Program-made: the position numbers and the translations under genes
Shown: positions 49,872 to 52,117 of the stretch, in pieces
Numbering within the stretch: the stretch's first letter is position 1
How the letters are laid out: each line of letters begins with the position of its first letter
The notes under the pieces: model-generated
Told to the model about the DNA's origin: nothing
The model's database searches: none
The model's input: only the letters and a program-made list of their open reading frames with translations
Source of the DNA: Piscirickettsia litoralis
Lineage (GTDB): Bacteria; Pseudomonadota; Gammaproteobacteria; Piscirickettsiales; Piscirickettsiaceae
Assembly: GCF_001720395.1 (NCBI RefSeq)
Contig: NZ_MDTU01000001.1
Span: 1,601,514-1,653,630 of the forward strand
DNA: 52,117 nt
Direction: 5' to 3'

Positions 49872-49913
49872 TGCTTACAGCCTTGTGAGATATATCTCAC
49901 AAGGCTGTAAGCA
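49872..49913. promoter_or_regulatory. Perfect 42-bp palindrome containing a GacA/UvrY-like box
   Basis: Two perfect 21-base arms meet between 49892 and 49893 without a spacer. The core TGTGAG-N6-CTCACA (49884–49901) has the architecture of the response-regulator box upstream of csrB/rsmY/rsmZ genes (TGTAAG-N6-CTTACA; E. coli UvrY site begins TGTGAG). The outer parts hold a further CTTACA (49874–49879) and TGTAAG (49906–49911). Its centre is about 180 bases before the predicted start of the CsrB-like RNA. No T-run follows, so it is not an intrinsic terminator. The remaining 49914–50147 shows no gene. Confidence 0.65.
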
Positions 49914-50147
49914 AATCACTCCCATTAAAGTCGAATGTTGCGGCAAAATTTAACCGATGACCTCCACCACACAACTACATCATGAATAGGCAAGCTAAAA
50001 GCACAACCAGGCCATGAGCTTTAGCAAGTTGACTATCAACTGTTGCTTTTAACCAAGCTACTCCAGATAAGGAATATGATGATATTGAAAGCTAAAACTT
50101 GGTAATATAAATCTACCTTATAAATACAAAATTCGTTATCTACCTTT

Positions 50148-50759
50148 TTAACCACAGTCAATTTTCCCATGGGCGACAAGTTCTGCATGTTGATCTTCTA
50201 GCTTTGTAATGCATAGCGCTTGATAATGAATTAGCGCAGTAGCCGTAATTTTAAATTGATTTTCTTTAGCCACTTCTTCAATCTCATTAAAAGTACTGCA
50301 AACAAAAACCTCGTCATAAAACAATTTTCTTTTATTAATATTCTCAAAAAAATCTGTAATATCTTTGTTTATATCTTCAATTTTATAGCCCCATTGAGAA
50401 AGCCGAATCAGCCAATACCCTGCTTTTTCAAGATACCCTCGACCTTCGCGTCCCCATTGAGCAACTTTGTTAGGCTTCTCTCCCGCCGCTGCAATCGCAA
50501 CTTCCTTAACATCAGTTTCTAACAGCTCCAGTAAGCGTCCAGCTTGAGCACGAAGCACTTCGGCAGCAGTAATATTAAAGCCTAGCTTATTAGCAACCAT
50601 TGCAACATCAGACAGTTCTTTTGTATAGTACAGTTGTTTTTGTAAACTTTTATTTGATTTAACTTCATCAAAAAAGCCAATGAGTTCTGGTGTCACTGTA
50701 TTTTCTCCTACAATATGTTTAAGCGGCTCATTGTAATTCGCTATATCAATTATATCCAT
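50148..50759 (-). CDS. Protein with two Nif11-like domains, function unknown
   Basis: A 203-residue protein. Residues 29–72 (FFDEVKSNKSLQKQLYYTKE ... LGFNITAAEVLRAQ) fit the Nif11 pattern: helix, 'valVAnklGFniTaaEl', helix. Residues 137–180 (FFENINKRKLFYDEVFVCST ... NQFKITATALIHYQ) align to it over 44 positions without gaps, with about 10 identities, so I read an internal duplication. Between them lies a Gly/Trp-containing linker (VAQWGREGRGYLEKAGYWLI). Nif11 domains are best known as leader regions of modified peptide precursors and in nitrogen-fixation loci. No modifying enzyme, transporter or GG cleavage site is seen here. It is divergent from a LuxR-type gene. Confidence 0.6.
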   Translation of the reverse strand: MDIIDIANYNEPLKHIVGENTVTPELIGFFDEVKSNKSLQKQLYYTKELSDVAMVANKLGFNITAAEVLRAQAGRLLELLETDVKEVAIAAAGEKPNKVAQWGREGRGYLEKAGYWLIRLSQWGYKIEDINKDITDFFENINKRKLFYDEVFVCSTFNEIEEVAKENQFKITATALIHYQALCITKLEDQHAELVAHGKIDCG

Positions 50760-50844
50760 ACGTATAAAATACTTAAGTTCGCCAATTTAACTCTTTGATT
50801 AAAAAAGATATAGTTAATAAAACTTTCTAAACAAAGGATAAAAA

Positions 50845-51508
50845 TTGGATAAATTTCAAGCAGTATCTTTCTTCAAGTCAATCTTACAAGTGTGGGAGAA
50901 TGGCAGCGCCACTGACTTACATAAATTTTTATCATAAAAAATTCAAAGGACACTATCTAGATCAAGAGTTCAACCTAACACAGCTCACTGAGAGATTTGA
51001 CTATAATCGCAAAAATTACTCAAAAATAAATAATTCATTAATTGATCTTCTTCTATTAAAAGAAGGTCAAATATTCACTCTCTCTCGATTTTCTGCAATT
51101 GATAACAGCAAAGATAAACCTGTAGAAATGTTCGTTACTAATATTATAAATATTAGCGACCATAAAATCATCGAACTATGGTCAATATCGACATTACAAA
51201 TCAGCATATCATCACCTGCCGAAAAAATTAAAAGCGAAGACTTAACAATTGAATCAGCAACTAAAAAAAAGTTTATACAGTCACTAAAAGTTGCAACAGA
51301 TAACCTGGATAAAAAAATAGTCTTAACCAGCCGTGAAATTGAGTGTTTGTACCTCTATATTTCAGGATTAACTGCAAAAGAAATTGCTAAAGAGTTTGAA
51401 ATATCTTATAGAACAGTAGAAACACACCTGTTAAATATTAAAAATAAATATGGAATTTCAACCAAGTCACAACTTAAAAAACTATTTAAGTTAGTTCAAT
51501 ATTCATAG
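50845..51508 (+). pseudogene. LuxR-type regulator with NTF2/SnoaL-like N-terminal domain, frameshifted
   Basis: A TTG at 50845, 6 bases after AAAGGA, starts MDKFQAVSFFKSILQVWENG then SATDLHKF. The frame breaks at a T5 run (50926–50930). Removing one T continues YHKKFKGHYLDQEFN to 51508, about 220 residues. The N-terminal two-thirds (workable ending IINISDHKIIELWSIS) look like an NTF2/SnoaL-type ligand pocket. Residues near 165–215 are a LuxR/GerE helix-turn-helix: LTSREIECLYLYISGLTAKE, then IAKEFEISYRTVETHLLNIK. Without the correction, an ATG at 50900 gives 202 residues. It likely controls itself or the divergent Nif11-domain gene. Confidence 0.65.
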
Positions 51509-51565
51509 GTTAAAATTCATACTAATTTAATAATCATTTATCGCACTAACAGCTTTCTTTTAGAT

Positions 51566-51613
51566 AAAAATAGCAGCTATTTTATATTATAATTAATAAA
51601 ATACAGCTGCTAT
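51566..51613 (-). terminator. Terminator of the GH64-like gene
   Basis: A long imperfect hairpin: ATAGCAGCT / AGCTGCTAT, then a 7-bp AT stem after a 2-base bulge, loop about 10 bases. On the minus strand it is followed by TTTTTATC. It lies between the convergent LuxR-type and GH64-like genes. Confidence 0.7.
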
Positions 51614-51641
51614 TAAACTAGTAATCAGGCAGTTTAAATTA

Positions 51642-52117
51642 TTATCGTAATGTAATCGTCAATGGCTCAGGAACTTGTGTATTTGGGATAACAGTAGATA
51701 CCGTTGAGTCTTGTCCTAATTTATCATCATATGGATAAGCATAAAGTTTAGTATTAGGGTCTATCCCATGTAGAGACTGAGCATATAAATCATTCGGATA
51801 ATTTTTACCATTAATGCTATTTTCGTGATAATGCCGATCTTTATTTTGCTGAAAGAGTGCCTTTGATAAGGGAGCAGATAGACTGGTTGGGTAGGGCAAC
51901 ATACCCGCTTCATAGGCTGCGCTTAATACTCCTGCCAAATTTTGCTGCTCCGCTGTTTTTAAATGATCACCATTAAAGCTCCAATTACCAGCATTCGCTG
52001 CAAACCACGCCATAGCAGTGTCTGGCTTAGGCAAAGAACTTGTAGGGCAATTATTAGAAACTGCGGCAAATACAAATTGACGGCTATTATTTACTTGCCC
52101 TTTATATTCACAACTGT
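51642..52117 (-). CDS. GH64/thaumatin-like protein, C-terminal part only
   Basis: The minus-strand frame is open from the window edge to a stop at 51642 (about 157 residues; N-terminus lies outside the window). An internal TTG at 52034 is not the real start, because coding continues upstream (RQFVFAAVSNNCPTSSLPKP). The sequence NDLYAQSLHGIDPNTKLYAY followed by PYDDKLGQDSTV matches the end of GH64 beta-1,3-glucanase/thaumatin-like folds, where 'YAFPYDDVaGQ' is characteristic. Catalytic residues would lie upstream, so activity cannot be judged. The secreted protein at 3182–4723 has a related YAFSIDDSIG segment. Confidence 0.6.
   Translation of the reverse strand, partial: SCEYKGQVNNSRQFVFAAVSNNCPTSSLPKPDTAMAWFAANAGNWSFNGDHLKTAEQQNLAGVLSAAYEAGMLPYPTSLSAPLSKALFQQNKDRHYHENSINGKNYPNDLYAQSLHGIDPNTKLYAYPYDDKLGQDSTVSTVIPNTQVPEPLTITLR

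Noticed and set aside
49884-49901. CRP site within the palindrome
   Set aside because: The two halves TGTGA and TCACA are 8 bases apart, where a CRP site needs 6; the spacing fits a GacA-type box.
49872-49913. Palindrome as an intrinsic terminator
   Set aside because: There is no T-run on either side and no loop, and no gene ends next to it.

Overview
The window looks like chromosome of a gammaproteobacterium of moderate GC (low 40s percent by eye). The evidence is the conserved order tRNA-fMet–rimP–nusA–infB–rbfA–truB–rpsO–pnp, a complete 14-gene nuoA–N operon headed by tpiA–secG–tRNA-Leu, and pcnB–folK, ampD, htpX and a Nudix–ThiE fusion. A Piscirickettsia-like or Francisella/Legionella-neighbourhood bacterium is my guess from gene style; the sequence does not prove it.

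Layout. 1–4.8 kb: a GNAT acetyltransferase cut by the window edge, a broken kinase-like gene, a class I/II aminotransferase and a secreted thaumatin-like protein. 4.8–9.6 kb: a TPR lipoprotein and frameshifted mrcB (PBP1B) on the minus strand, then pcnB–folK on the plus strand. 9.7–15.1 kb: a polyhydroxybutyrate cluster with phaA, phaB (frameshifted), phaR and two phasins on the plus strand, and a class III synthase pair phaE–phaC on the minus strand. 15.1–23.9 kb: the translation/transcription operon, with its initiator tRNA promoter and tandem terminators. 23.9–38.4 kb: the complex I operon; nuoL and nuoG each carry one extra base. 38.9–40.3 kb: tRNA-Leu, secG and tpiA. 40.5–43.6 kb: tandem paralogues of a membrane-anchored envelope protein, the second with two frameshifts. 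43.6–49 kb: ampD, nadC, tdk, a DUF423 protein, a GDSL esterase, htpX and mutT–thiE. 49–50 kb: a protein-free kilobase that I read as a CsrB/RsmZ-type small RNA with a GacA/UvrY-like box in a perfect 42-bp palindrome. 50.1–52.1 kb: a protein with two Nif11-like domains, a divergent LuxR-type regulator (frameshifted) and the C-terminal part of a GH64-like protein.

How the parts fit. PhaA and PhaB make (R)-3-hydroxybutyryl-CoA, PhaC/PhaE polymerise it, phasins coat the granule and PhaR probably represses phasin synthesis. The CsrB-like RNA would titrate CsrA and could link a two-component signal to carbon storage or virulence-type switching; that link is inference.

A striking overall feature is that at least seven loci are broken by single-base indels, almost all one extra A/T in an A/T run, including genes that are normally important (mrcB, nuoG, nuoL). 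Homopolymer sequencing error is the simplest explanation. Real decay or phase variation is possible at individual loci. Broken genes are listed as 'pseudogene' with the reconstructed reading described.
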